Assembly: GCA_964023205.1 (NCBI GenBank)
Contig: OZ026840.1
Location: forward strand, 28,896,064 to 28,960,063
Source of the DNA: Lutraria lutraria
Lineage: Eukaryota; Mollusca; Bivalvia; Venerida; Mactridae
Length of the DNA stretch: 64,000 bases
Direction of reading: 5' to 3'
Shown here: piece after piece, positions 32,331 through 44,452 of the stretch
Numbering within the stretch: the first letter of the stretch is position 1
Layout: the number at the start of each line of letters is the position of its first letter
The notes under the pieces: model-generated
What the model was told of the DNA's origin: nothing
What the model saw: only the letters and a program-made list of their open reading frames with translations
Database searches by the model: none
Program-made: the position numbers and the translations under genes

Positions 32331-34300
32331 GTGAAAGTACCGTTATATCATGAAAATAACATTACTGATGACCTCAGATACTATCAACCTGTAGACACGA
32401 ACTCGGACCCGTCATGGACGGCGGCCCAAATGGCAACTTCAGTCAGTGAAAGTGAACTAAACAGCCAACAGATAGACAATTCGATGGAGTACGAAATACG
32501 CCGTACAACTATCGCCACGGAAAGCTGTGAACGCTTTGCTGCGGACTGCTACTCACTACAATTCTTCATTGATAATGGTGATCCAAAAGTTCTAAGCGAC
32601 ATTTTTGTTGAAAGACGAAATAACACCAAGTGTGACAAAATAAATGACTTCGAAAAGAAAACATCAGAATTTTCTATATCAGTACAAGATGAACTTGCGA
32701 CATTAAAATCAGTTATTCAGTTGCTTAAATAAGATGTACAAAAAGTTAATACTGAATATAACTCAGTCAGAACAACAATGCAGTCAATCACATTAGAAAA
32801 TGAATCGTTGAAGAGCCGTTTGAGTGATGCTATGCATGAGAAACAACGACTTAGAACCATTTCAAATAACAGTTGAAAATCTAAAATAAATGTAAAAACT
32901 GTAATTGCTACAAAGTGCAAAACACAACCAATGCAAATGTCGTTAGTGGTAGCTTGAAGACTGCAAACATTTCCAATGAACATCATGAAATCCTGACATT
33001 GGGTGAATGTATAAATAATTAACACCACTGAGACTGCATATCTACAGACTACAAATACAACCGGAAATAAGAGCCCCGATGTCGAAACGAAGAAAACCGA
33101 CAGTCAACAAATATCAGTGCTTATTTCTAATAGACGCATACCGATTCACACGCCAAATATCAACTACAGTAAACATAAAAAATCTATGAACGATGAATCT
33201 ATGAAAACTTCAACTGCTCACAAAATTAGATCAACCGATAGTTGATTAAAAGCTCCAAGATTCAGCAATAAAGACGAGAACCACACAGATAATTCAAATT
33301 ATACCAATGGCAATGAACCGGTCTTCGAAAGCGTGCCTTCTCGCCGAACTCGCAGGTACTATATCAGTGGTATTGCATCGTATTCCGTAAGAGAAGGCCT
33401 ACTAGATTTCCCTAAAAGCAAAAACATATTCCCAGTGTCAGTTAAAATGATTGATACGATTAGAGGCAATCTTGCTGCAAAACTTACTCTTTATCATTCA
33501 GATAGTCATACAGTAGAAACGAGGAATTCTGGCCAGGAAAAACATACTGTCGCAGATGGTATTCTGAGGCCGCTTGGGATGCATTATTATATACTTACGA
33601 TGAAACGACCAAACGCCAAAATGAAAATGTTGACTAGTAAATCCCTCCTAAACCTTCTTCTTATATTTATCGCTGCCTTTAGTTCATATATCAGTACCGA
33701 AATGAGTCATTCGGAAATTCATAAACATGACTCAAACAATCTGAATATGTTTACATGGAATGTGAGAGGAATAATATCCTCAGCGGCATCTCTGTCGAAG
33801 CTTCTAAATCAATATGATGTTGACATAGCCTGTATCAGTGAGCATAAACTTAAGCAAAATTGAGCTACTTTTCTTGACTCAATTAATAGTATGTATAGGT
33901 CACATACCGTGTGCGAAGAAGTCATTGATAATCACAAAGGTGGTAGAGGCGGTGTTAGTATTGTTAGTATTATACGATATACGAATTTAAGGAATGTATC
34001 AATGCTCCACAAGGTTTATATGATTTATACTGTTCAGAGGCTTACTGTATTTTAATGTCAATATTTCGTCTTCTATTTCTTCTGATAGACACATTTGCTT
34101 TAATCAATTCCTTGTTCAAAATGAACTCATTCCATGTGAGACTAACAGTTGTTATTATACATTCCGACCTACGCATTAAATTCTTGATTATGTTGTAGTG
34201 AACAGACTGTAAAAAGACAATATATGTTCAAATTATGTTATTGATGATGATTGTTGTTGTGTATCTGATCATCAACCTATTCTAACCAAATGTATTATAC
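32331..34300 (+). pseudogene. LINE ORF1 and endonuclease start, decayed
   Basis: First part (32331-32732, continued with stops to 32870) is polar with a coiled-coil-like run (LATLKSVIQLLK, then TLENESLKSRLSDA). 33330-33530 holds GIASYSVREGLLDF and 'RGNLAAKLTL', a block I know from ORF1 proteins of molluscan LINEs. The next open part ends in NMFTWNVRGIISS (33748-33786) and DVDIACISEHKLKQ, the first motifs of an apurinic-type endonuclease. 'GGRGGVSIV' and, after many stops, CVSDHQPI (34258-34281) are later endonuclease motifs. Stops and frame changes make it dead. It is cut by a minisatellite right after the SDH box; no RT follows. Confidence 0.65.
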
Positions 34301-34301
34301 C

Positions 34302-34875
34302 TCTAACACATATTGATATATCTCATACTAACACATATTGATATATCTCATACTAACACATATTGATGTATCTCATACTAACACATATTGATATATCTCA
34401 TACTAACACATATTGATATATCTCATACTAACATATATTGATGTATCTCATACTAACACGTATTGATATATCTCATACTTACACATATTGACATATCTCA
34501 TACTAACACATATATTGATATATCTCAAACTAACACATATTGATATATCTCATACTAACACAGTCATATTGATATATCTCATACTAACACAGTCATATTG
34601 ATATATCTCATACTAATACATCTTGATATATCTCATACTAACACATCTTGATATATCTCATACTAACACATATTGATATATCTCATACTAACACATATTG
34701 ATATATCTCATACTAACACACATTGATATATCTCATACTAACACATATTGATATATATCTCATACTAACACATCTTGATGTATCTCATACTAACACATAT
34801 TGATATATCTAATACTAACACACATATTGATATATCTCATACTAACACATATTGATATATCTCATACTAACACAT
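34302..34875. repeat. 25-bp minisatellite, about 23 copies
   Basis: Tandem units of 25 bp containing ACACATATTGATATATCTC, with scattered substitutions and small indels (ACACAGTCATATT at 34559 and 34586, an extra AT at 34752). It starts within the LINE endonuclease relic and stops abruptly at 34875, where TGTAGCGACCCCC begins. Confidence 0.95.
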
Positions 34876-35450
34876 TGTAGCGACCCCCTGTGTGTGTGGG
34901 TTATAGGTCGTATTCAACCCCAGACAGAACGCTACTTGGGTTCGCCTTGTCCCGGCTTTTGGTATATAACATCTGTGTATTTATGGAAGTGAAAAATGAC
35001 GGAGGCAAATTAACTTCATATCTAGAACTTTTATTTATGAACAATAAACAAGAAAAGTGAAACATGCATATGATAATGAAATTTATACGACTAAACGCTG
35101 TGCACCGAGATTGATACCAATAATAATTATCAATAACTTATGAAGTTCTGAACTTAACACAACGCGAGATAACGCAGAACACATCTATAATAACTCATTG
35201 GTATAATATACCAAATTTACCACAGAAACGCGTAATACTTAAACATAATCACCAAGAATAATTTGCATTGGTATAATTACCAATATTGGTATAACCCAAC
35301 CACTCAGATATACTTAAACTTTGAAATACAGGTATTTTAAAAGAAGATTAAATATAGTGCGCATATCACAAGTATCACTAAAATCGGCCATATTGTTTTG
35401 GTATAACTAAGTCAACTAGGTCAACTAGGTCACTGCTATAATATGTAATG
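34876..35450. other. Possible LTR start followed by AT-rich DNA
   Basis: TGTAGCGACC starts exactly at the end of the minisatellite. This and 'gacggaggcaaatt' (35001) resemble the start and interior of the solo LTR at 6123-7185. If it is an LTR, the CR1/L2-like LINE has landed inside it and the right end may be near 39956 ('caacattaca'). Repeated 'ggtata' words occur at 35200-35410. Confidence 0.3.
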
Positions 35451-38400
35451 CGCCAAGTGTAGGCTGCAACATTTGTGCTCTCTTATTTTTGGATTAAAAT
35501 CAACAGAATTACTGCTGTGATTGCTGTGGAATTTGCTGTGAATGTTTATGGAAGTATTCCTTTTGTATATATGTACTTTTTGTGTTGAAATTGTTTGTAG
35601 ATTTTGTGAAATTTTGAGTTTTGTGTCAATATTTTACTTTTTAGTACAATTTTTACCTGAAAATATTAATGTGTATTTGCCTCAGGCAAAAATGGTCCAT
35701 TGTATACCAGGGATTATACAATACAATAGGGGTTACCTGTATGGGATTGGGAAATTATCACCTATAAAACCTGATCTTCATACATTGACAATATTAAAAC
35801 AGTTAGAAATACTGAAGTTTAGGGGTACAAGAGGGGGTCTGTATAAACGCACATGGGACCTGAACGATGGTGTAAATTTACAAAACATTCAAACACTTCC
35901 CCAAGAAATATCTACTATAGTGCCAAATTTATCTTCTAGAACCAATCCTAAAAATGAAAATAATTCCCAACCTCATGATCTGAAGAGGATCAAATGTGAA
36001 TCGTTCACTGTTTGCAAAGGCCAAACTTATATAAAAGTGTGTTGTATAAATCCAAGGTCAGTCAAAAACAAAAGTCTTGCCCTTTCAGATTACATATCAT
36101 CTAATGACTATGATATTGTTGCTGTAACTGAAACATGGCTCGGGGGACCCTCCGACAAATCTTGCATTGCTGAACTTGTTCCCAATGGTTACAAAATCAA
36201 GCATGTCCCTCGCTATGGACGTGGAGGGGGAGTTGCAGTTGTATATAAAACTGCTCTAGATATTCAGCTTCTAACCTCCACCAATGATAAAGTTTTCACC
36301 ACTTTTGAACACATGGAATGCATTGTAGCCATCAGAAACTATTCTCTGCGTCTGGCTGTTGTGTATAGACCACCACCAACCACTAAAAACGGTCTAAAAA
36401 CTAGTTCTTTCCTGGAAAATGAGTGGCCGTCGTTTCTGGCCAAACTTGTAACAACAGAAAATAACATCATAGTTGTTGGGGATCTGAACATCCACCTTGA
36501 CAATCTTTTGAACTCAGACTCTGTAAAGTTTACTAGTATACTTGAATCTTGCGGCATGCGGCAACATGTTACTGGGGCAACTCACGTGGCTGGCCACACA
36601 CTGGATGTGGTAATTACAAGAGACACCGACACGTCTGTCTCACATGTAGAAATATCCGATCCTGGCCTACCTGACAACAGTGGAAAGACGTCACGTGATC
36701 ATTTTGCAGTAGTGTTTAATGCATGTGCTGCTAAACCTGCACCTATCAGAAGAACTGTGAATATAAGAAAGTTAAAATCGATTGACATCAATAAATTCAA
36801 AAAAGACATTGAATCCTCAGATATTTTGAAAAGTGGACTGCACACATCAGACGTGGATGAACTTGTTGAGGTGTATACCCATGGACTTTCATTACTTATT
36901 GACAAGCATGCTCCCCTCAAATCCAAAACCATAGTTTTAAGACCCTCCTGTCCTTGGTACACTGAAGATCTACATGACGCCAAACATCTGAGACGAAAAT
37001 TGGAGCGAAAATGGCGAATGACTAAATTGACAATAGATCATGAAATATATAGGAATCAATGTTCGGCAGTCAACAAATTGTTAAAACAATCCAAAGTTAG
37101 CTATTACACGGAGAAGGTAGAGTCCTGTGGTCGTGATCAGAAAGGGTTATTCAAGATAACTAAACATCTGATGGGTGAAGAAAAGGAAGTTGTGCTACCA
37201 TCTGGTAAACCTGCTAAGATGCTTGCACAGGATTTCAGTGACTTCTTCATCAACAAAATTGAAGGAATACGTACTGAAATAGCCTCCAGTACTCAGTCTA
37301 ACCAACATGACGACTGTGCTGAATTCGAAACACCCTTCAAAGAAGAGCAACTATCAGAATTTTCTCCAACATCTGAGGATGAAATCCGGAAACTAATAAA
37401 TAGATCACCAAGTAAATCATGTGAACTTGATCCAATACCAACATGGCTGTTGAAGGATTGCTTAAATGAACTATTACCAATATTAACAAGAATATTCAAT
37501 GCATCACTCAAAAGTGCTTATGTACCCACTGCTTTTAAAAGCTCCAGAATAAGACCACTAATAAAGAAGCCAGGCCTTGATCAAAATGTACTGAAAAATT
37601 ACAGACCTGTGTCAAACTTACCTTTCATTTCCAAAGTTCTTGAGAAGGTAGTCGATGCTCAACTAGAAGAGCATTTAACACTGCATAATCTCCACGAAGA
37701 ACGTCAGTCCGCATACAGAAAATTCCACTCCACTGAAACTGCTCTACTTCGTGTGCAAAATGACATCCTTTGTTCTCTAGATCAGAATAAAGCTACGGTC
37801 CTGGTAATGCTTGATTTATCAGCAGCATTTGACACCATTGATCACACCACTCTCCTACGCAGACTTGAAAATCATTTCGGTATAACGGGCAAGCCATTAG
37901 AGTGAGTGGATGAAATCCTATCTGTGTGACCGCTACCAGACTGTGTGTATAGATGGTGAACTTTCAAAACCAGTACTGATGAACTATAGTGTACCACAGG
38001 GTTCTGTGCTTGGTCCGAAGAACTACATCATGTACACAAAACCAGTGGGTGAAATCTGCAGAAAGCACCAACTACAATATCATTTCTACGCTGATGACTC
38101 ACAATTGTATATGGCATTCAAACCAAAAGATTGCGTCTCGCGTGATGAAACACTACAACGAATTGAAGCTTGTCTGAAGGATATCTTACACTGGATGAAA
38201 GCAAATTTGCTGAAATTAAATGCTGACAAAACAGAGGTAATCCTGTTTGTACCGAAACGAAATGCCAGAACAGCCGAGAATCTAACTGTGAAAGTTGGCG
38301 ACGCTGTGATCAGATCATCATCGATGGTGAGAAACCTCGGTGCCATGCTGGATTCACATTTGGACATGGATAAACATGTTAACTCTGTTTCAAGGTCGTG

Positions 38401-39436
38401 TTTCATGCAGATCAGACAAATAGGTCAAATCAGACAATATTTGACTGTTGATGCAACAAAATCCCTTATCAATTCGTTAGTAACATCAAGGCTGGATTAC
38501 TGCAATTCGTTACTGTGCGGTTCCCCAAAAATCATTCTGAACAAACTACAAAATATTCAAAATACAGCCGCCCGCCTCATCACACGGACACCACGTTACA
38601 ATCACATCACCCCTGTGCTGAAGGATCTTCACTGGCTTCCCGTACAATACAGAGTGGAGTACAAGGTGTTGACTCATGTATTCAAAGCACTAAATGGAAA
38701 GTCCCCTGGCTACATCAGAAGTATGTTGGAAGTATATACTCCACAAAGACAGCTTAGGTCTAAATATGACTCTGTTCTTCTAGTTGTGCCGAGGATGAGG
38801 ACTGTCACGTTCGGTGATCGATGTTTCACGGCCGCGGCACCTAAGCTCTGGAATGCACTGCCAACTGCACTCAGAGACAGTAAAACACTACCGTCATTCA
38901 AGAAAGCGCTGAAAACGCACTATTTTACAAAAGCTTACTCAGGCTATTAGGTTTTACTTCTTAGATAGTATTTAATTCCTTTGAGTATGGGGGTCTCTTT
39001 AAAGGTAGTATCTTTATACTTTTGGAGACGGTTTCTTGTAGCAGTGGTATCTTGACGCTTTTCTTGAAACACTAATTTAATTTAATGTACCTTTAGTAAA
39101 CATTCAGTGACATTGCGTAGTGAACAGTGAACACCGGCTGGTGGAGTAATGCGCGTGTGGACTGGCCAAACAGCTTACGAAGCCAACCGGACTTGAATCA
39201 TTTTAGAATTATTGTGTACCTTACTTGTATGCATAAATTAATGGTGGATTTGTTGACTTATAATTTTGTCCATAGTTGTATATATTTTACCCATATCATT
39301 TTTGACTAACATGTTTGTATTTATTACATATTGTTTTAACCATGTCGTAATCGTGATTGTACAGCACTTTTGAACGTGTAATTACATGAAAAAAGGGCTA
39401 TATAAATATGGTATAATAATAATAATAATAATAATA
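35451..39436 (+). mobile_element. Nearly intact CR1/L2-like LINE
   Basis: About 4 kb: short 5' region, one long ORF2, a 3' UTR ending 'gggctatataaatatgg' and an (AAT)n tail at 39416-39436, a terminus usual for CR1/L2-group elements. The 5' limit is uncertain. It is the best preserved transposon here and is probably young. No copy of it lies in unit A or B. Confidence 0.75.
35542..38950 (+). pseudogene. LINE ORF2: endonuclease and reverse transcriptase, one frameshift
   Basis: 35542-37902 plus 37907-38950, about 1,130 residues. Endonuclease motifs: VTETWLGG (residue about 195), VVYRPPP, VVGDLNIHLDN (about 312), SRDHFAVVF (about 383). RT motifs: NYRPVSNLPFISKVLEK (about 686), LDLSAAFDTIDH (about 760), PQGSVLGP and YADDSQLY (38089-38112), then the C-terminal FGDRCFTAAAPKLWNALP. 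The only lesion I see is four extra bases, TGAG at 37903-37906, which repeat the preceding GAGT and create a stop; without them the flanking frames join as ...PLE|WMKSY.... The true start is uncertain: the first ~50 residues are hydrophobic and may be untranslated, with Met at 35692 likelier. Function: target-primed reverse transcription of its own RNA. As read, it is inactivated. Confidence 0.85.
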
Positions 39437-41054
39437 TGATACCAATTGGTATCAAAACTTTTATTATTTATTTAACACCGAATAATTCATTGTCCATGAT
39501 TGGTATATGATACCAATATGGTATTTATTTAGATTTATCACTGGCTGGTATTATTTAAAACACTATGACTTGAGTAATAGCACTAGTCACTTGGATACCA
39601 AGTTCGGCATCAATCGAAATTTCACGCTGCCGCAGTATATATAGTACGTCCTGATGACGTCACCACTAAAAGTAAGAGCGCGTGCTAATGGCGGATCAAA
39701 ACCAGGAAGTAATTTCTCAGTCAACTTTAAATCGTAATTTAAGGATCGTAGCACAATATAAAAGGATTCTAAGGTAAAACTATTTAAGTTTGATACGTAT
39801 TATATTAATAAGATCACTTAATATACGAATTGTTCCACATAGGATACGGAAAAACAAAAATAAACATGAAAATACGCAATATGACATTCAAACCTCACAC
39901 GTAACGTTTTCCATGAAATATCTCGCATAACGGTGCACAGCTCAACATTACAAATACAAACAATGCAATTTAAACATTAAGTACAGTGATTTTTTTACAA
40001 TTTAACTTGCTCGAGTCCTAGGACTCGCAGGACTAAAAATCTTTGCGTCCCAATGTTTAAAGTGCGAGTCCCAAATTTTGTAATTTAAATGGATGTAAAT
40101 ATCGCCCATCTAACGAAGGACGACAACAATATGGTTCAGTACCATGATTTGTCTGCAAATTGCTTTCTTCAACGATTGCAATTCCATTGCGGCCATGTTC
40201 TTGAGGACGATGTCACATATCTCATTGTTATAAATATCTTTTATTGCGAGATCAGAAACTTAGTCAAGTTTTTAGGTCTGAGACTGACAGAAACCTGGGC
40301 ATCCAATTAATTTGTCAAGATGGAAATTCCAATCATGAAATAAAAAGTTGGCGAATGTTATCAAACAAATGAATCATTGTCGCAGTTAAAACACATTTGT
40401 AAACTAGTAGTGGAGTTTTATATATGCCGGGTACATGGCAAAAACATATATCTATTTATAGTCATTACTTAGACTGTGCGGCTTTATTCATTTTAGCTAT
40501 GTATCTCGGCGCTCTAATCAATAACACTAGTCCACCATTTACATGTAATATTATTTCGTAATGTGGAAATCTAGAGACTTCGATAATGAACAAAAGCAGA
40601 CAGATTTAAGACTCGTCACTCAGAAATTATATGCATCCTACGGATGCACATAAAATGAAAACATGCATCCATGGTGATATTTTTGCATCCTGGACGCAGG
40701 ATGCAGAGGTAAAAAAATCACTGCTTTAAGTACATTAATACGCCATGAATAATATCTCGTATAGATTAAACGTCATGAAATATTCAATGTACATTCATAA
40801 ATACATAGTAAAACAAAGTGGGTGGGGTAATGTGACATAAACAAAAAGTAGTATATTAAAGTGAGTCAATACCCTGAAGACATAAATATAGTCAATAATA
40901 ATTGAGATAAATATGTATTACGTCTGTATAGTATACATGTTAGGCCAAATCGTTACAGTAGCATTAGTTGTTTGATAACGCACACTTAAAACATGTTTAA
41001 GAAAATTAATATGGACCTTTTCAATACCAGGCCCTTTATGAAACCCCCATAAAC
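39437..41054. other. No recognisable gene
   Basis: AT-rich DNA between the LINE and unit B. Local marks: 'gataccaattggtatc' palindrome at 39438; 'gagtcctaggactc' palindrome at 40014-40027; several 'tgcatcc / ggatgca' words at 40631-40705. A 73-codon frame at 40089-40310 has no domain. Confidence 0.5.
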
Positions 41055-41640
41055 GTAGTTAAACGAAAGTGATGCTCTCTGAAAAGGGTTCATCTACTAA
41101 TATTGATCAAGTACTGGTTAAAACTGTTAAAGCTAAGGCACCATTTTATACCTTTTAAAATATACAAAATGTTAAAGAATGATGTTGATAATGATTCAAG
41201 TTACAATTTGGACGATTGGGCATATTACATTAAGACTATATTGAATCAAATAGGATTAAAGGTATACATTTGGGAAAACCAGTTTAATATAATGACTGTG
41301 AATTACAATACCATTAAACAGAGAATCTTAGATATCTATCATCAAAGCTGGTACTCTTCCATCAACAACTCTACTCGTCTGAATACATAATTATAGTCTT
41401 TTAAAACATTCGTTCAATTTTGAAATATACCTTGACATAATTATAGAATTGCACTTTCTAGACTTCATACATCATCTCGTGATTTATACATTGAGGGTAT
41501 TAATAATACACCTAGAAATGAAAGAATATGTAGATTTTGTAACTCTGGTTAATAGAGATCGAATTTCATTTTTTTGCTTATCTGAAATTTTCGGAAACAT
41601 GTTTTCAAGCAATAAAATATTTGTATTTGTAATGTATTTG
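41055..41640 (+). pseudogene. Decayed LINE reverse transcriptase, copy B
   Basis: Matches 5628-5671, then 5787-6118 and 7186-7390, so it lacks about 115 bp present in unit A and has no solo LTR. The longest frame (41103-41390) reads the C-terminal region (NQIGLKVYIWENQFNIM). It shows the ancestral, uninterrupted arrangement. Confidence 0.75.
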
Positions 41641-41646
41641 TTTATT
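41641..41646 (-). terminator. Polyadenylation signal of Ig gene B
   Basis: AATAAA six bases after the TAG stop at 41655-41653. Downstream it runs straight into the tail of the LINE relic, which is the ancestral state. Confidence 0.55.
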
Positions 41647-41652
41647 TATATA

Positions 41653-41738
41653 CTATGTAAACAACGCTGTCACCAATAGGTACACTGCCATTGCAACAAA
41701 TGGCATCGTCGTCACGTGTGTGCGTTCCATACCAGAAC
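41653..41738 (-). CDS. Gene B exon 5: C-terminal hydrophobic tail
   Basis: 86 nt after acceptor 'tttgatttataag'. Same as gene A except Met for Thr within the hydrophobic run. Stop TAG at 41655-41653. Confidence 0.75.
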
Positions 41739-44452
41739 CTTATAAATCAAAATACATATACTGTTTATTTATATATAAAAATGTGATTGGTGACACAAAA
41801 TTTGTTATTCAAAACAACAAACTGCTGAATAGTTTGAAACACGTAATCTTATATCAGAACTGAAGAATTAATTAATGTGGAAAGATTGTTCAGGCCATGT
41901 AAATGATATAACAGAACACAGAACTGGGTCCGACTTTATGAAAAAAAAATACTACAAAAAACAGTGTAAGAACTATACCTATATGCGTTGACTGTGTATT
42001 CTCTAACTGACCTAAAATGTTGAAAAATATAGTTCATGAAAATATTACATGTCACTTTATGGAAATTATGCTTTATGTCCACACTACACAAAATGTATAG
42101 AAACATTGTATATTCAAAAATGCTTACTGGCTATATAACAAATAGCACCTCGAAAAAGTATACGTTCCTTTTAATAAAAGATATATTAATCATAAAAAGC
42201 TATACAGACTCTACCATGTCTCTTTATATGAGAAAGTAGGCAGAATTTTGTTTACGGACTCCGACTGATGAAAAGGGACGTAAAACTCAAACAAACAAAT
42301 ACAGAGACTGTATGGTTTCGCTATAATTTTGGTATTAAACCATATACTTACGTTCACGAACCTCCAGGTTTATGGAATGAGTACCCGCACGAAACATGAA
42401 ACATTTATATCGCCCAGCATCAGTCGTCTTCAAATTCCGCACAACCAAATCTCTATCATTTTTGTGACGTGAAAGTCTTCCTTCCTTCACAAGTGTTGTG
42501 TAGGGGTTCATTTCGGTACTTCCAGCGTGCATCAGAGGAACCTCAGAAATTTCTGGACTGTACCAATACGGAAGTGTTTGAGGTAATTTGCATTCGAGTA
42601 ATACTTCATCTCCAGCATATCCCGTCAATGTAGCGGAAGTATTTACTAAACAATAAGATACAATGTATATACCATTAATTTTCTTTGATCGGAAGTATAC
42701 CGTGTATGAAATAAAGATTTATTTACTTGTATGCGTAGGATAAAGTATCCTTTTTGTACAAAAAAAACATACTACTAAAAGTAGTACCTAGAATGTTGAG
42801 GTAGAAAGAATGAGTTCCTGCTGATGGTACTTTACACTTGTAGACGCCTGCATGATCATGTCTAAGATGTTTTATATGCAGTTTATGACGGTGATCTGGA
42901 AATAGTTGATCATCTGGTCCATACCATTCCGCAAAAGTTCTTGTTAATGGACAGTTAAACGTAGCATGTCCACCGATATATCGATGAAGTGTTTCACGAC
43001 AGCCTTTAATGAGAAAACATATTTACTCCATGAAACTTTCATAATTGATGAGTAGCTAGTTGATATTAAATAAAATACTAAAAATGTAAGACCATGTCTG
43101 AAAATGTGAATAAGTCGTTTTCGGGACATACAGACATACAGACAGATAAATATTATGTCCCCACTTTTTTAGTGAGGGTATACTGATAAAGCAAGAAGCT
43201 ATTAACGGGCAATTAAACAAAGCACATCCACCGTCAAAACGATCAAGTGTCTTTCCAAAAACTTATGATGGGAATATATATAGACACATAAAATGCTGAC
43301 AAATAACACAAATGTAAGGGAGAGCATGTTCAGCCACAAAATTTAGCTATAACCTTTCTTTACGCTGAAATGCGAATGTGCCATTTTTGTGAGAGTTTGA
43401 TAGTATGTTTAACATTTCTTTTAAACAAATGGCGCAAAACAGGATTTGTATGTGATAAATTATATACTAGTACATGTACACCACTATTCATCGGTTTAAC
43501 AGCCGACTTCTATACCCAAGTTATAACAAAGGCAATCCTTAGCCCCAAACAATAAGCAACACAGTGTATATGTACTACATTGTTAAATCAAAGTACTGAA
43601 AATACTATATTGTTTTAGGTTTACCAAAGTACAGAGATTTAAAAAAATACAATAATTCGTTTTAAGTTCACCGTCCAGTTGATCTATTCTTCCATCATGT
43701 CTAAAAACCTGCACATTGCTACTTACATGTAACGTTCAGTTGTACTGTATAACCATCTCCATTTGACATCATACACCTGTACACACCGGAATCAGATGTT
43801 TTCAGCTCTTTGATATGTAAATCTCGATTGTTTTCATCGTAGGATACTCGATCTTTATCCACTATATTTCGAAATGTTTCAACTCCTACAAATGTCAGAT
43901 AATGGTCGTCTTGTTGCCAAGCCGGATATGTACCACCGCTTAGATCACATTTGAGTACAACATCGTCACCAACATATTTTTCTATGGTGGTAATGGTCAT
44001 GTGACTGTCGTGTACTAGTGTGCTAAAGATAACTGAAATAAGCCAAATGGTCTTTGTTGCAAGAGCCTACATTATTGTAGTTTTAATTGGCTCTTGCAAC
44101 AAACTCTTTGACGAAGTGGTGAAAATCCGAATTAGTAGGTCCTAACATTCATGCAAATGTATATAATGTTCTAAATGCAGAACTATCACTATGATATCAT
44201 TATCAAGCATTAGATACAAATTCTATAATATTTTTGTGATTAAGTGAACGGTAATAAATTCTGAACTGCTTGTTTCAGCGAGAAAATCGTGATATAGAAC
44301 AGACAAACCGGAGATTATATCGAAAGTGGAATATTTCAAGTGGGTATGTATACGATTTAATGTGCGTTTCGTATTTCGACAAGTACTCCTACTTAAAGAT
44401 CTTAAATTAATTACTTACCTACAAATAAACAAATAAGCCCTCCTCTAAACAT
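41653..44452 (-). CDS. Three-Ig-domain surface protein, gene B (five exons)
   Basis: Exons, 5' to 3': 44452-44419, 44032-43727, 43003-42788, 42645-42352, 41738-41653; 936 nt, 311 residues, all introns phase 1. Same layout as gene A: split signal peptide (MFRGGLICLFV then VIFSTLV), three Ig domains, hydrophobic C-terminus MPFVAMAVYLLVTALFT at the stop. Compact: 2.8 kb against 9.4 kb for gene A. Differences from gene A are spread over all three domains, while cysteines, core Trp and D-x-G/A-x-Y-x-C motifs are kept. One weak point is the Ig2 donor (G|GTACTA instead of GTAAGT), which could reduce splicing. I infer a secreted-pathway, cell-surface protein; ligand and cell type are unknown. Confidence 0.8.
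42352..42645 (-). CDS. Gene B exon 4: Ig domain 3
   Basis: 294 nt; acceptor 'cttattgtttag', donor GTAAGTAT, phase 1. Motifs GDEVLLECKLP, PYWYSPEISE, RDLVVRNLKTTDAGRYKC. Confidence 0.88.
42788..43003 (-). CDS. Gene B exon 3: Ig domain 2
   Basis: 216 nt; acceptor 'tctcattaaag', donor G|GTACTA (weak). Reads CRETLHRYIGGHATFNCPL, FAEWYGPDDQLF, then KLHIKHLRHDHAGVYKC. It has one codon more in the D-R-H loop and one fewer at the 3' end than gene A. The following intron is only 142 bp. Confidence 0.8.
43727..44032 (-). CDS. Gene B exon 2: signal-peptide end and Ig domain 1
   Basis: 306 nt; acceptor 'cttatttcag', donor GTAAGTAG, phase 1. Motifs DDVVLKCDLSGG, YPAWQQDDHY, RDLHIKELKTSDSGVYRC. One Gly longer than gene A. 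Confidence 0.88.
44419..44452 (-). CDS. Gene B exon 1: start of the signal peptide
   Basis: ATG at 44452-44450, MFRGGLICLFV plus one base, donor GTAAGTAA. Arg-to-Gly and Val-to-Leu changes from gene A leave a good signal peptide. Confidence 0.8.

Noticed and set aside
34302..34875. Possible CRISPR array
   Set aside because: Units are directly adjacent 25-bp tandem copies without spacers, in animal DNA.
36339..38901. Several 60-106 codon frames opposite or offset to the LINE ORF2
   Set aside because: Shadows of the LINE coding sequence.
8711..44032. Diversifying selection between the Ig paralogues
   Set aside because: In Ig3 about half of roughly 21 base changes alter residues, and introns are similarly diverged; by eye this does not exceed neutrality and needs a proper rate test.
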